Source of the DNA: Onchocerca volvulus | Lineage: Eukaryota > Nematoda > Chromadorea > Rhabditida > Onchocercidae | Assembly (NCBI GenBank): GCA_000499405.2 | Contig: HG738137.1 | Span: forward strand, 868,001-932,000 | Length of the DNA stretch: 64,000 bases | Direction: 5' to 3' | Shown here: piece by piece, positions 11,709 through 24,506 of the stretch | Layout: every line of letters starts with the position of its first letter | Numbering within the stretch: position 1 is the stretch's first letter | Position numbers and translations under genes: made by a program | Notes under the pieces: model-generated | Databases searched by the model: none | Told to the model about the DNA's origin: nothing | The model's input: only the letters and a program-made list of their open reading frames with translations

Positions 11709-14389
11709 TCATAAGGCATATTCAATCCTGCCGCTAAGTAAGCGTTTACGTTCTTCTAAATTATTGCTGATTCGGAAAACCTTCTGTACCATTAGTGTTG
11801 CTGCTTCCGATGAATAATTTCCGGCCACCGAATCACCAACAGAACGCATTTCTCGCTGAAAGAAAAAACTACTTAAAATAAATCTACTGAATATTTCCAA
11901 AAAATTCAACATTTTCAACTATTTTCAAACCTTTTAAATTATTTTGATTTGGCAAAAAAACAAACTACTGATTGATGAAAGTCAGCTGCACTATAGAAAG
12001 TATAAATAAGAATGTTATGGAAAGAAAAAAGTCTATCGACACATTTCTAAAGAAGGCCCAAATTCTGGGGGAGCTAATGCATATCTATCTACATAAATAT
12101 ATATCGAGATTATTCTCTTTGAGATCGGCATCGGAATGAGCACAATTAAAAATGTCAACGAAGTCAATGAAAGGGCAAGTCTGATGCTAGCAACACTGTA
12201 ATTCTAGCTTACAAAGTCTATTTTTGAGTATATCGCCAATACTGCAGTTAAAACCTCGTAACTGGATTTGTCTTACTATATATATTACATATAATTCAAT
12301 CATTTTTAAAATTTTCAAGCACAAAACTACTACACTATATTGAAATGATCATTTCTCTTTCACAGCGAAACATCTTTGCTACAAGCTTTGCGACTTGTCA
12401 ATATAAAATGAAAGAAAAATGATGCAATAGCTTAACGCGTTCACCTAATTGCAAAAGAGAATTTCTTTTTCTGCAAAAACATTTAATAGTCAATAACTTA
12501 CTTCAACATATTTCACAATTTCCTGGTCACTCACATCATAAAATTGCACAGCAATAAAGGAAATACTCAACAATACATCCAATTTCGTGTTTACGATTTC
12601 CTCCGAAGTTTCCGGTATTAAATTTGTTGCTTGTAACAAACTCCTACAATAAACAAACGTCTAGCTTTCAATAAAAATATTCAATCTATAAATGGAAAAT
12701 TAGAGGATTGATTCGAATCCCAAAGTTTTCAAAATAATTTCCAAAATTATTCAAAATTATGCTACTTGTAGTCACTTTGAATATCTATTGTAATCACTAT
12801 GAATATATATGATGTTATACCATTTTAGTAAAATCACATACTTGAAAAGAGGCAATGAAATTTTATAAAAACGCTTCTTCTCATCCTTGTTTTCATAATG
12901 TCGAAAAACAAGCGCTAGCTGAAAAAAAAAAGTAGTTTCCGCATAGTAAAAAACGAGTCACTTTTTCAAGAACTGGACAGTAAGTTTATCCAGAATATGC
13001 TCAAAAGACCACCAAAAATCTGTAATGTATCAGTCCTTGACATACAATAACAAAATTCTGAAGTTCGCATCATTCGATTTTTCAGTTATCGGTAGCTCAA
13101 ATTGTCTGTTTCTGCTATCTAAGAAGTTATATTAAATATTGAACTGCGAGTAAGTCTTAGCTAGTGTTTGGAGATCAAATATTCTAGACTATATCATATG
13201 GTAGCACTGTTTCGAAATTACTGAATCGATTAAAATACAAATTGGAATTTTTCTAAGTTTCATAAGAAGAATCTGTAAAAACTTTAAAAATCTACAAATA
13301 TTGCAATTTTTTACCATATGAAATGTGTAGTAAATGCTGAACTGATAATGTGAAAGCCAACGAGACGTAGCGATGGGAATAATTTTTGCCAAGAAACATA
13401 ACCATTCTTCGCAGATAGTAATTTTGTCCTGTACATCTGTTGTATTGTTGAATTTGCAAGCAAAAACATTGTCCACTAAAGAAACATCATCTAAAAATTG
13501 CAAGATTTTAGTTTCAAAGTTTTAGAACATCAAAATCCATATTTATCGGAAAACCTGGTAAGATGAAAAATAATCAAATACTGAAGCTTGATCATGAGGC
13601 TATTGATTTTAATCACAACAAAACATGCTTTAACAATTTCCAATCTATAAATATGAATAACAATGAAAAATGTGGAGAGCTGATAGAAGAGAAATCCTGA
13701 TACCCAATGCAGCGCATTTTCCGTTATACTCCGAAAGTTATCATGATAATGACTATCTATCCACTCTAATTCGTTTATGAGTAGAACGGTGAAATCCTGA
13801 ATTAGTAGACAATTTCAACCAAATAACCAAAATTTCCCTTTACATTTACTCTAGAATCAGTCAAAGCGAAATTTTAATAAATCTGAATTTAAAGAAAAAT
13901 AAGAGATTCAAAAATATCTAGATTTAGTTACATTCCATAACAGATTACTGTTTTATATATTACCATAATACTTACCAATATCAAAATTTTCATTGTTGTC
14001 AATCGCTTGCTGTAATTTTCCTAGTGCTTCATCATTTTTCTTTAACATTGATGTTGTGAATGCATCATCCAAATAGCTACTTTGTTCCGTATCGTCTGTC
14101 ATATCAGTGTTTGTTTCTAGAAAAATAAAGTAATTTAAATTCCAAAATTAGCATTTAATTTATACTGTTATTCCATTACATTCTTACCACATTTCCTATC
14201 ATATTTTTTGAATATCATATATACGTATATCTACTGTTATGATTAAACGCGTTATTTACAAGATTAACCTATTTCAAAAAGTCTTTGACAATAATAGAAT
14301 ACTATAAAGGAGTGAGGCGTAGAAAAGATTTGTCTGTAAGAGGATAAAGAACTCATACCACTGCTAAGATTCGTAAAGGTGAGTCGCAT
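11709..14389 (-). CDS. unrecognised 237-residue helical protein, second gene of a likely operon
   Basis: Six minus-strand exons join in phase: 14359..14389, 13976..14116, 13315..13490, 12842..12918, 12502..12643 and 11709..11855. The protein starts MRLTFTNLSSETNTDMTDD, is acidic at the N terminus, and continues with alpha-helix-like blocks such as LKKNDEALGKLQQAIDNN, EEWLCFLAKIIPIATSRW, LPLFKSLLQATNLIPET and LDVLLSISFIAVQFYDV, ending ERKRLLSGRIEYAL. No signal peptide, clear membrane segment or motif was recognised. I chose the start because an acceptor (TTTCTTTCGCAG) lies seven bases before this ATG and no upstream exon joins in phase. The upstream gene on the same strand ends only about 200 bases away, which suggests polycistronic transcription. 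Function unknown. Confidence 0.75.
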
Positions 14390-14402
14390 TTGCCTGCTGC
14401 GA
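14390..14402 (-). promoter_or_regulatory. probable trans-splice acceptor between two operon genes
   Basis: On the minus strand TTTCTTTCGCAG ends seven bases before the ATG at 14389. It lies about 200 bases downstream of the stop of the preceding same-strand gene (14606), with an AATAAA (minus strand) near 14470 between them. This spacing is typical of downstream genes in nematode operons. Confidence 0.55.
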
Positions 14403-14605
14403 AAGAAATAAAATTGAAATTAAGCTAAAAAAAAAAAAAAAAAACAGTTCTGGACTAAGGCTCGATTCTCTTTATTAGATTCAACCCCAGATTTAAAAGC
14501 TGTGAGGTGTTTGTATTACAGATAGGTAGAAAAAATGCAATAAAAAAATAATAGACAGAAAATTGGAAGGGGAAGCAGAAACAGATAAAAATATTTCTTC
14601 CGAAA

Positions 14606-17600
14606 TTATGTGTCACTCCCTATATGACGTAATGAATCCAAAATCTCATTATCGGAATCTAAAAACAAATGTGAGATTTGCGAGTCAGTAAAATAATACT
14701 TATTTATCTATAAATTTATCTATCTTCCCTATTTATCTATAAAAATCGTATGTGCACTAATCTTAAAGTGATTTCTTGGTGATCGACTAGAAAGAAAATT
14801 CTCCTAATACTAAATAAATTTCCTGGAAAGAAAAAAAAGACGAGAAACAAGAAAAAAAAAAGCTTATATCTTAAGAAATAATGCATACTAATAGAAAACT
14901 GCTGTGCGGAAGAACCTGCTGTATCCTCGTCCATATTTGGAAATTTGTAACTTGGTGATGGAGAGCCAGATGGTGAAGATAATCCCATGGATTCTGAAAT
15001 TTTTGAAAAAAATATGCATTCCATATCACAGCAATAAGAAAAACAAGTCAAAGCTAAATTCTAGAACAAATTTTATACAGATATGAAATTTTAAGCAATT
15101 CTTACTACCATAATTACTAACAGGCCAACTTCCTATACTAATGTATACAGTTTTGATTACGTTTTTTTGAAAATTTTGGTATTTCAAATAATGCGTAATC
15201 AGTAGACGAAAAATAGAAATGCGATATTAATTTCCTCTTCTTTTCATTTTCACATTTATTATCATCAGTGAAAGTAACAGCAAATATTTGATCAAACATA
15301 ATTATAATGGATTTATACAGTATTACCAAAGATTCATGAAGTTTTCCAAAATCCCTTCATTCTTATTGCTAAGCTATATAAATAAAATCTCTGATATATA
15401 CCTTCACATGCCAGATCAATATTATCGATTCCTGTGATTCTTTCTCGTATTCTTGCCCATACCGGATTATCTGAAACCACTATCTTGAAAAAAATCTTGA
15501 AGTTCATCAAAAAATAAAATGAAGTCAGAAAAGAACTCAGTGAGAAATGTCCATGAACTTTCTTGCAATGCAATTCACCAAGAAAAGCTCGGAAGAGAAA
15601 TTGAAGTAGGATTCAAAAATAGGTCCATCATAAATGAAAAACTTAAAAATTTAAAAGTAATAAGAACCAAAGAAAAAAAATGAAACAAATTATACCATCA
15701 AGATTTCGGCCATTTTTTGATGATGTTGACGATGGAGTACTGGTACCTCCAGTTTCACCACCACTCTCCACTTTTTCATCTATACTTTCAGCGTTACTCA
15801 TTGCAGTATTTGAATCTTCCGCCCAAATTTCCAAGACTTCGCGAAGATTAAGTCTAAATTATCAGTATAAAAGCAAAGAAATCCGGTACGAGTCTTCTAT
15901 GTAAAACAGAATCCTGCAAATTGTTTTTTATTTAATTTGAGAATACGTATATAACAGTAAAGGAAGTTATTTAAACTTCGCAATATCATAAGCAAGTAAA
16001 CCTAAGACAAAGTTACAGTTATCAAGTAGAAGTAAAATAAAATTAATTCAGATACAACCAATCCAGATATAATTCAGATTCATACAAATAATTAATATAA
16101 GAATATCAGTACTCAACTCTACAGCGACTTAACATCATTCGTTATCGGGAAAAGGAAAAGTTGAATGACAGTAGAGATCCTATCGATAATACTAAATGAC
16201 CTATAACCAGTCAATGAAATGGCGCAGTGAGAAAAGTTTGGCAAAATTAAATTAGATTTATTATCGATATCATGCCAGATTAAAATTTGGTCCAGTCAGT
16301 TTTCTTTAAATTCATCTGAAAAATTGCAAATTGCAAAGCAGAGAAATGTAAAGTATGCAAAGGACAATTATGATCTGAGTAAATTATACACAGAAATACC
16401 TTATCTGGGAATGAATGTTAAAAAGGAAATTTTATAACAGAAAATATGCAAACAAAGTAAGGAGAACGCTAACAGCAAAATATCTAAGGAAAGCACACGT
16501 GATATACAAACGTGTAAAAGACACGTGAAATAAATGATGCATACGTAACCACATAGACGCCTATGCTTACTCAGGAAAGCCCACAATAATATACATGAAC
16601 AAAAAAACAATGAAACCAAAGCAGAACAGCCTCCAAACCAAGATATCGAGGTATTCAACTCTGATGGAATGGTTTATGAAAAAATCGTGTATTGTGAAAT
16701 CATTATTTTCGAATGGATTTCCTTTTTTTTTTTACTATTTATTTTTCCAAGTTCAATTTATTTCAGATTTTTTCATTTCTTTCTTCCTAAAACTTTCGCC
16801 ATACTATATTAAAACATGAAAATTCCCGAGGGATAAAGATGGCGAATACATAAATTAAGTTGCGCAAAAAAAAAAGAAAAAAAAATAAATAATCGCTTAA
16901 ATGCAAATCATTCAGAATATTGCCATTACTTGTGGCTGACGTAGTGAAACTTTTTGGGTGAGAAAAAGAATGAGTAACGTACATGTAATTAATTTATTTA
17001 AAGTACTCAGAGTATTAATTATTTAATGGATATATAAAACTGATATCTCTTAAACAATTAAATTGATTAATTTTAAATATTCTTCAAAGAAGATCATTCG
17101 AATAATCTGTATACTATTTTATTTTGTTGTTAGAAAATGTTTGACATAATCATTTCCATTAGTTGATTTATCTGAAAATATGGGAAAAATGATGGCATCA
17201 TTTTTTTTTTTTTTAATTTTTCAAAAAATGGGAATAAACGGATATAATCTATCTGCAGTAATTCTATAACATAATAATATATGCTCTGAAAAGATTTTAC
17301 AAAAAAGAATGAAGGTTTTTTTTCAACAATTTTCAACTAATGATTAGAGGAAAAGATAATATTTCAGCAATTTTTTTCGCTCAAAAATTGAAAAAAAAAA
17401 AAGTATAAGCTTTATTTGATCACGTTAACAAAAAATGATTAGAGCTATAATAACAATATTATGATACAATGATATCTAGAATATTTTATAAGAAATTACA
17501 GTACTATTATACTATGTTGTCTAAATATCATTCAACATCACTATATAACAAATAAAATATTCCATTATTCAGAAATAAGGATCCTACACAGACGATGTTA

Positions 17601-18854
17601 GTGCTAAGATGCTATAAAAATTAGAATTATTTATGTAATACTTGGATATTCTGAAAGAACCTACGAAACAGATAGTGAATTAAAATTTAAACAGAAATAA
17701 CAACAGAATTTGATAAGAAGCAACAGAATATCAGAAATATTAACATATTACGACGATGATATTGCTATAATATCATCAAAGTAACAGGATTATATTAACG
17801 GAATAGTATGATTATATCATGCAAAAAGTTACTATGATTGTATTATCAATATACCATAATGAGTCATTAAGATATCTATTTTCTGCGATATATATTTTGT
17901 TTAATTTAAAATAGTTCCCAAAAAGAAAGATGAAAAAATTTTAAAAAAAATTGAAAAAGTATGGCAAATTAAGCGTTTATACTTCAAGAAAAAAAGGTAA
18001 AGAAACAACTAACCCGCTGGTACATGGTGTTGAGATATCTGATACACATAAATCTTCCAAACTTGAACTTTTTGTTGTTCGTTTCCGACTTGCAATCCAG
18101 GCTCGATTTGCTTTCACACTTTCCAAAGATCGAAATTCACATTGATGCGGTACTACTGGATTTTCTGGATCAGTTATAATACGGCCATCTCGAACAATCA
18201 ATGTTGCACAGGTACCACGATTCAATTTATACTTATACCAACATTTTGTGCAGCGATAGTAACGTGAACGACCATCTTTGGAAGATGAACTGAAAATTTT
18301 ACGAAATTACATGAAGAAGAAAAATTAATACCAAATATTTGAGATTATTTCAAAGTTTATGAATGAATTGAAAAGATGGTATTTTTTCTTTTAGAAAAAA
18401 TTCTGTCTAAGATGGATAAAAAAGAAATAATTGGCCATTCTATCATTAAGAAATCCGGAATTATAAGGATCATTCGCAAAAAAGAACGAGCAAATGATTC
18501 GAGCTAGAAAATGAAAGCAAAGAAATATAGTACTATTTATTTGTTAGATTCCTGAGGAAACTTGAAGTCAAAAAAAATAAAAAAATAAAAAAAATTATGA
18601 CAAATACTTTTCCATCCTGAAACCCAAACCTTCATAGATATATATGAGTAGCAACACATTGATGATACGAACCGGAAAAAGAATTCAATAGCTAATTCAG
18701 GATTGGTTCTTGAACGATACATTATGACATGATTCTTGCCACCATGTGCTTCAACATAAACCGGTTCACCATAGTCTTCCGTTGTATTTAAGGCATTTAA
18801 AGCATCTATCTTATTTATCGTTTCCACCGTGTTTTGCGTATCTACCGGATCCAT
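14606..18854 (-). CDS. FLYWCH-like zinc-finger protein
   Basis: Six minus-strand exons join in phase: 18673..18854, 18014..18289, 15696..15853, 15402..15470, 14916..14993 and 14606..14658, giving 271 residues. The finger is in residues 70-112: YYRCTKCW, GTCAT about ten residues later, and PHQCEF, giving candidate ligands Cys74 (with Cys77 nearby), Cys88, His109 and Cys111. This spacing resembles FLYWCH fingers (MULE-type transposase-derived DNA-binding domains), which nematodes use in transcription factors. The rest is low complexity, rich in S, G, E and T, ending in an acidic tail (LDSLRHIGSDT). The ATG at 18854 follows a TTTTCAG acceptor by five bases, so it is probably trans-spliced. It is likely the first gene of an operon with the next minus-strand gene. 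The exact finger class is an inference; a BED or other C2HC finger is possible. Confidence 0.82.
15854..18013. other. large intron of the FLYWCH-like gene
   Basis: This 2.16-kb intron is much longer than the other introns of the gene. It is AT-rich with several poly(A)/poly(T) runs. No exon that fits the phase, and no RNA gene, was seen inside. Confidence 0.55.
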
Positions 18855-18861
18855 ATTTGCT
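18855..18861 (-). promoter_or_regulatory. probable spliced-leader acceptor
   Basis: GAAAATTTTCAG on the minus strand ends five bases before the ATG of the FLYWCH-like gene. Its closeness to the start codon points to trans-splicing. Confidence 0.5.
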
Positions 18862-19497
18862 GAAAATTTTCATGAAGGAGAAAAGTGAGAGAAGAATTTC
18901 AACAATTTTTTCTTTAACATATCAGTACTGATTTTTCAAAAATCAAAGATTAAATACATTTATATGTCTACTTTAATTACTTAACCAATATTTTATGATT
19001 CATAACTCTCCTTAACTTTGAGCGATATTTTCATCAGTGTTAATTATTGATAAATGTATATCAGTGTAAGCGATATTATAAAATACTAATTGTCCCGAAT
19101 TATTACAACTATTTCTTCATTCTGCTATTTTTGCGACCTTTTTTTCTTGCATATTTCCCCTTTCATTTGAATTCGGTAATTCGGTTATCAATTATTTACA
19201 TCATTTACATTATTGGTCCTTTGAAATTTATACCAATAATGCGAAGATAATCATATTTAAATCTCACAATGTCGACCTATTTTATTTTAATAAATTTTTC
19301 AAATTTAGTACATATACGGACTCATTCCTATATATATACCCACACACATATACTCCCAAGCTATCCTGCCGAATATTTTAATCAATGTAGTGGTACTTCG
19401 TCTCGGTTCCATTCAATTGATATCTTCTGCATTCGTATGTATCTGTCTGTTTGTCTGTTTGGAAAGAATTTGTTAGTCCACATTAAAATGCATGTAT

Positions 19498-19610
19498 ACA
19501 CGTGTGTGTGTGTGTGTATGTGTGTGTGTGTGTGTATGTGTATGTGTGTGTATGTGTATGTATGTGTGTGTGTGTATGTGTGTATATGTGTATGTGTATG
19601 TGTATGTGTA
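19498..19610. repeat. (TG)n / TGTATG microsatellite
   Basis: About 110 bases of TG dinucleotides interspersed with TATG. It opens several spurious Val/Cys-rich frames. Confidence 0.9.
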
Positions 19611-19820
19611 CCCCATGGCCGTTAACTTGTCCTTGGATGGATTGATGCAGCGTTTCTCAGCAAAAATCGAAAAATTTCGTATGGTACTAAACGGGAAAGC
19701 ATCATAGGATAGATAGAAAAAGAAATTATTTGAAATGTAAAATTATTTTAAAAATAATCATTATTAAAAGAACCAACCATCCTTCCTAATAAATAATATC
19801 AATATTTTCATATCGAAACT

Positions 19821-20015
19821 ATGGTACTACGCTGTGATACTTACACTACATCGTACTACCGCGATATTTGCTAAGAAGACACTCTGTAATACTATTGTAT
19901 TATTCAGATAGATTCAACATGGTACCATATGGTACTCATAAACACACTGCATGGTACAGTGTGGTACCAAAAAACATCCTACATAGTACCGTGCGGTATC
20001 TGTACACTAAAAGTA
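19821..20015. other. cluster of GGTAC/GTACC words
   Basis: At least six GGTAC or GTACC words fall within 195 bases, including the palindromic arrangement CATGGTACCATATGGTAC. They are separated by unrelated sequence, so it is not a simple tandem repeat. Confidence 0.5.
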
Positions 20016-20697
20016 CATGTGAGATTCTAAACAGGCACTACATGATTGCTCAACTCTCGACAATTGTGATAATAATATATGCTGCTAGATAACTATTTTC
20101 TACAAATTTCAATATTTTTCCACCTGTAATACCAAAACAAAATTACCAGGAAGTATCAAGATAATAATCAAAACTTGAAATTAAGGCATATTTCTTCAAA
20201 TTGCAATACTTATCAAGTGGTATAGATGACAAAAATATAATATATACATATAAACAAAAATAAGATGGAAAAATATTGAAATTTTGTAAAAAATAGATAA
20301 TCTGGATATATGCATCAAAGAGACAGTATCAAATTTACAGTATTACATATCATAAAAGTAAAATATATGCAGAAAAATATTATATTCGGTATTTGAAATA
20401 TTCTTTATAAACATTTCACGTTTAAGCAAAAAAAAAAAAAAAAAAAAAAACCGTTTAAGCAAAAATATTTTCGATTTAAATTCAACATTTCCTATTTAAT
20501 ACATAACTTTGATTAGTATATTAACTAAGATATGATATAATCATTGTGTGAATAATTGATGATTTCTTCATTTCTTTAAATTTCATCTTTTTATCTAGAA
20601 ATTTTTTCCAAAGTTAAATTGATTTCCGAAATGAATACTTTTTTTTTTGGAATTAAAAACGAAACCATGAATTACTCATTATCTCATTTATTAACAA

Positions 20698-20763
20698 ACT
20701 AAACTAAACAGCAACTATCTTCCTTGGTCAACTAAACTAAACAGCAACTATCTTCCTTGGTCA
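20698..20763. repeat. tandem duplication, 33-bp unit, two identical copies
   Basis: The unit starting ACTAAACTAAACAGCAAC is present at 20698-20730 and again, without change, at 20731-20763. Confidence 0.9.
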
Positions 20764-20938
20764 TTTAATATGAACAACAATTGCAAGGTCACAAATCAAT
20801 CAAACTTTGCAAAATTCCGTCGGTACAATCAAAAATCTTTCAATCATAAGCAACTGAATATAAAAGAGATTCATTAATATTCGTAAGAAAAAAAATAGCT
20901 TAATTTAATTTGAAAGAAAAAAAAATATGGAAAAAAAA

Positions 20939-21352
20939 AAGAAAACTGGACAAAGCTTGTTAGAGGATAAGCACTGAGACTGGATCAAGTTTATATTAAA
21001 GCTTATATTTAGGAAAAATTTTAAAATTTTATGCGAAATAATTCTGAATTATTCATTACTTAGTAAAAGATTTTAAATTATTTTGAAAAGTGCAGAATTT
21101 AATTTAAAATAATATTTATTAAGTATTAATAACAAGCGATAATCGGAAAAATGTTAACGAAGTTAAGTTTTAATTATGATCAATTTTAAATACCGATTAT
21201 CTATTTTTAAATTTTTAATTAAATAATGAATAATTCATTATTATTTTTGGAACAATTTTAAAATTTTTTCTAAATATAAACTGTAGTATAAACTTGATCC
21301 AAGCTCAATGTTCCCATCCTCTAACACAAGACAAGACTTGTCCAGTTTTCTT
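20939..21352. mobile_element. foldback/MITE-like element with about 90-bp inverted termini
   Basis: The left end (AAGAAAACTGGACAA, GTTAGAGGAT, GGATCAAGTTTATA, TATATTTAG) recurs in reverse complement at the right end (21248-21352: CTAAATATA, TATAAACTTGATCC, ATCCTCTAAC, TTGTCCAGTTTTCTT). The arms are about 90-105 bases and roughly 85% alike by eye, with small indels. The 200-base centre is extremely AT-rich and also partly self-complementary (AATAATTC / GAATAATTCATTA). There is no coding capacity, so this is a non-autonomous inverted-repeat element. No convincing target-site duplication was identified because the flanks are A/T runs. Confidence 0.75.
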
Positions 21353-21814
21353 ATCTAGTAAATAGGATTGAATGATGACGAGAAGCCATGCTTTTATCTT
21401 TTCTTTAATGCAAATTACATCTTATCATTTCGACTAGAATTTCCATCCAATCGTATTAATGTATGTGTTGAGTTTATGATAGAAGTAAGTAAGCATTTTT
21501 ACTTTATTCTAATAACACACATATAACTCCTCTTATCAAAATTTCTATTTTATTGTCAACTAACTGATATCAATGATAACTTTATTTCCTTCTTCACTTC
21601 CTTTCATTTTTTTTAATTCTCTTCTAACATATCCATCCTCTCCTCGCTTTCCTTTCAATTCGATCAATCACTATTTCGTTGTTAAACAAGCTGGAAATAA
21701 GAAAAGAATGGAACAACAACACTGATTCTCGTCTATCTGTCCTTCCATTTTGGAACATCAAATATACCATCCATTTCATCCTTCAGATTCATTCATCATA
21801 CTTTTTTCTTTCTC

Positions 21815-21824
21815 CCTCTCTCTC

Positions 21825-21859
<35 letters not shown>

Positions 21860-21872
21860 CTCTCTCTCTCTT
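21815..21872. repeat. (CT)n/(TTTCTC)n microsatellite
   Basis: Pyrimidine-only run of CT dinucleotides with TTT interruptions. Confidence 0.9.
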
Positions 21873-21953
21873 TATGAAACTTCATTAAATGAAATTAATG
21901 ATAGCTTACAATTGAGTAAGCAATCGCAATTAACAATAATAATAGCAACAATA

Positions 21954-21957
<4 letters not shown>

Positions 21958-21985
<28 letters not shown>
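21958..21985. repeat. (AAT)n microsatellite
   Basis: Run of AAT/TAA trinucleotides. Confidence 0.85.
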
Positions 21986-21988
<3 letters not shown>

Positions 21989-22126
21989 GGATGAAATCAT
22001 TACAATGTCTCTGCTATCTTTTGTGTATTGTTAATGTTTGATGAAGAGTGAAACATTTCGAGCACTTTTAATTGAAATCAAATGAACTGGAAATAAACAA
22101 ATAGTTACCCATCATCATACCGAGCT

Positions 22127-22155
22127 ACTACTACTACTACTACTAATACTAATAC
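22127..22155. repeat. (CTA)n microsatellite
   Basis: Six or more CTA units, grading into AATACT units. Confidence 0.8.
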
Positions 22156-22597
22156 TATCTGCAATATTTGAAATTTATAGAAATAATATTGAAAAATGAT
22201 AGATTTGAGGTAAAAAAAAAAAGAAATAAGTAGAAATTTTTTTCGATTCCATTCTTTTCTTTTTTCTCTCTTTTTTAACATATATCATATTTTCCTGTTC
22301 ACTTTTTCCAAATTTTTTACCTGAGAATAAAAAAAAAAAAAGCATGAGAATAAAATGTAGGAAAATAAGAAAACTTCTTCTGCCCGAGAAGAGATCGGGA
22401 GAAAATGAATCGAGGAAGAGGAAATCGTAGGCTCGTAAACGGAGGAATGAGAAATCGCGGGAGAGTGACCGGAAGAAGAGGAGATTGCACGTATGATTAG
22501 TTCAAATTAATCAAATTAATCAAAGAGATTAGAAGAAAGAGCATTAGTAGAAGACGTATTAGTAGTAGTACCATGTTGCTGACGCTCAACTCGAACC

Positions 22598-22629
22598 GTT
22601 TGGAATGGATGAGACGATCCATTCCAAAC
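22598..22629. repeat. perfect 13-bp inverted repeat
   Basis: GTTTGGAATGGAT at 22598-22610 and its exact reverse complement at 22617-22629 flank a six-base loop (GAGACG). It sits immediately before a GTCC-rich tract. Confidence 0.8.
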
Positions 22630-22639
22630 ATCCATTTCA

Positions 22640-22696
22640 ACCGTCCGTTCCTCCGCACGTCCGTCCGTTCCCCCTTCCGTCCGTCCGTCCGTCCAA
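22640..22696. repeat. (GTCC)n-rich tract
   Basis: Repeated CCGTCCGT words on the + strand; unusually C-rich for this window. Confidence 0.8.
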
Positions 22697-22743
22697 CCAC
22701 ACTCGATGGTACCACACACTGAATACTTCTAGACACACGCACA

Positions 22744-22796
22744 AAGACAGACAGACAGACGGACAGACAAGCACACACACACACACACACACACGT
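22744..22796. repeat. (ACAG)n then (CA)n microsatellite
   Basis: ACAGACAGACAG units followed by a CA dinucleotide run. Confidence 0.85.
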
Positions 22797-23076
22797 AATG
22801 ACATAAGGGCACTGGTTGTTCTTCAATTGTTGTTTCTCTCTCTGCTCTATGCTTCATATTTGATGGTACTACTGAAGTTGCAGTATTTGTGATCTGAAAT
22901 TAACATATTAGGTTTACTAAGGTAGGCTTAGAATGGATAATTGTATTGGTGATAATATCATGATAGCTTTTGTTATCTTTATCTTCAAATGCTTTCGAGA
23001 AGAGGGAACTTCATTATCCTTATCATTTTGCAAGTACCAGATGAAGCCTTTCTTGCTTTTTACTTGCAGCATAGAA

Positions 23077-23106
23077 AGAGAGAGAGGGAGAGAGAGAGAG
23101 AGAGGG
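23077..23106. repeat. (GA)n microsatellite
   Basis: GA dinucleotide run with occasional GGGA. Confidence 0.85.
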
Positions 23107-24017
23107 AATATACCGATTGTTAAAAGGGATTGACGAGAGCTGGCAGAAGGCGAAAATTTGAGGGGAAGTGAGGAGCAGTGTGTGGTACTAGACGAAACAG
23201 ATGAGCCATCGTTTCCTGATATTTCCTTCATCCTTCCTTTCTTGGAGCAGACCACGGATGAATCCTTCCCTCTGCTCCCAGCATCTCATCAATTTTTGAT
23301 TTTAAATTAATTCCAGTTCCATTCATTTCAACGATTATTGAATAATTGCATTCATTTTGTTATATCAGTAGCGAAACATATACATGAAAAATTCTTATCT
23401 AAAGTTATAAACGATATGTATGAACAAACATTTTGTACAATACATGAATTGAATATGAAATCTAAATAAATTAAAGTTGCAAGTAAAATAGTAAAAGTAA
23501 GAAATAAATGAAAAAACAAACTCTTATTTAAAATGTATCGCATTTCGCATGTTATACCTGTATTTAACATTGAAATTCTTACCTAAATTAATATATAGAA
23601 AAGTACCCAAAAATGATTGAAAGAGAAGTCTTCAAAACGTAAACCGCACTGCCACAAAAATCGTTCATCATAAAAAAAACACATATTAATTGAAAATGAA
23701 ATTCTTACTCAATAAAATCAAAAAATAAAATAAAAAAGGAAGTAAATCAGAAAAAAAGAAAAAAAAGGCATCATCTATAAAATTAGTAATGTATAAAATG
23801 CTTGCTTTCTCCATAAATCAATACTGGTGATTCTATTTATGTTATAATTCCCAATTTTTTCCTCTTTTTTCGCGCATCACTTAGTGAAATCCTTCCGGGA
23901 ATTCTTATCATTCCACAAAGTTTTCTTTAAATCAGCAATTAATAGTAATTTCGGTTACGCATTTTATTGGAAATTAACTTTTTTGAATGATAGCATTAAA
24001 AAAGCTCTTTCTTTTCC

Positions 24018-24046
24018 CCTCTCTCTCTCTCTCTCTCTCTCTTTCT
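24018..24046. repeat. (CT)n microsatellite
   Basis: CT dinucleotide run of about 26 bases. Confidence 0.85.
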
Positions 24047-24506
24047 TTTTTCCCGTTATTATAATCTAACTATATTTACCTTTGCTTTTTTCACTTACTT
24101 TTGTTCACTTTTTTTTTTTTACTTTTTAATTAAAACAATTTAAATAACTATCTCAATTTGTCCAATTTGTTTTTTTTTCTTTTTTTTACTAACACTTTCT
24201 TGTTTTCTTTCATTTATTTTAGCTTTTTATTTTCACTAAACAAATTAATCCATTAATTTAATTTCATAGATACGATAAATTTTCAGCAATTTTTCACTTA
24301 TTTGAAATTAAAATTAAAAATGAATAATTTTTAAATTCAACAGCAATCACTACAATTCAAACTGAACTTATCTACATGATTCAAATCATCTTTTGATAGC
24401 TAATCATTAACGATTTGTTGGAAAGAATATGATGAATAAACAGGGATGAGATAGATTTAAAGTGGTACTTCTCTTTTACCCATCATAATTGTGCCAAAAC
24501 AATCGA

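Noticed and set aside
13704..13796. 93-base block on the minus strand reading DFTVLLINELEWIDSHYH with splice-like ends
   Set aside because: It needs phase 0 on both sides, but the flanking exons of the 237-residue gene meet each other in phase 1, and in phase 1 the block has a stop. It may be an alternative or relic exon.
19269..19707. Cys/Val-rich frames
   Set aside because: They are translations of the (TG)n microsatellite.
22405..22500. 31-codon RG-rich frame (MNRGRGNRRLVNGG...)
   Set aside because: RGG-like composition is eye-catching, but it follows from a GA/CGG-rich purine tract, with no splice partner or acceptor.
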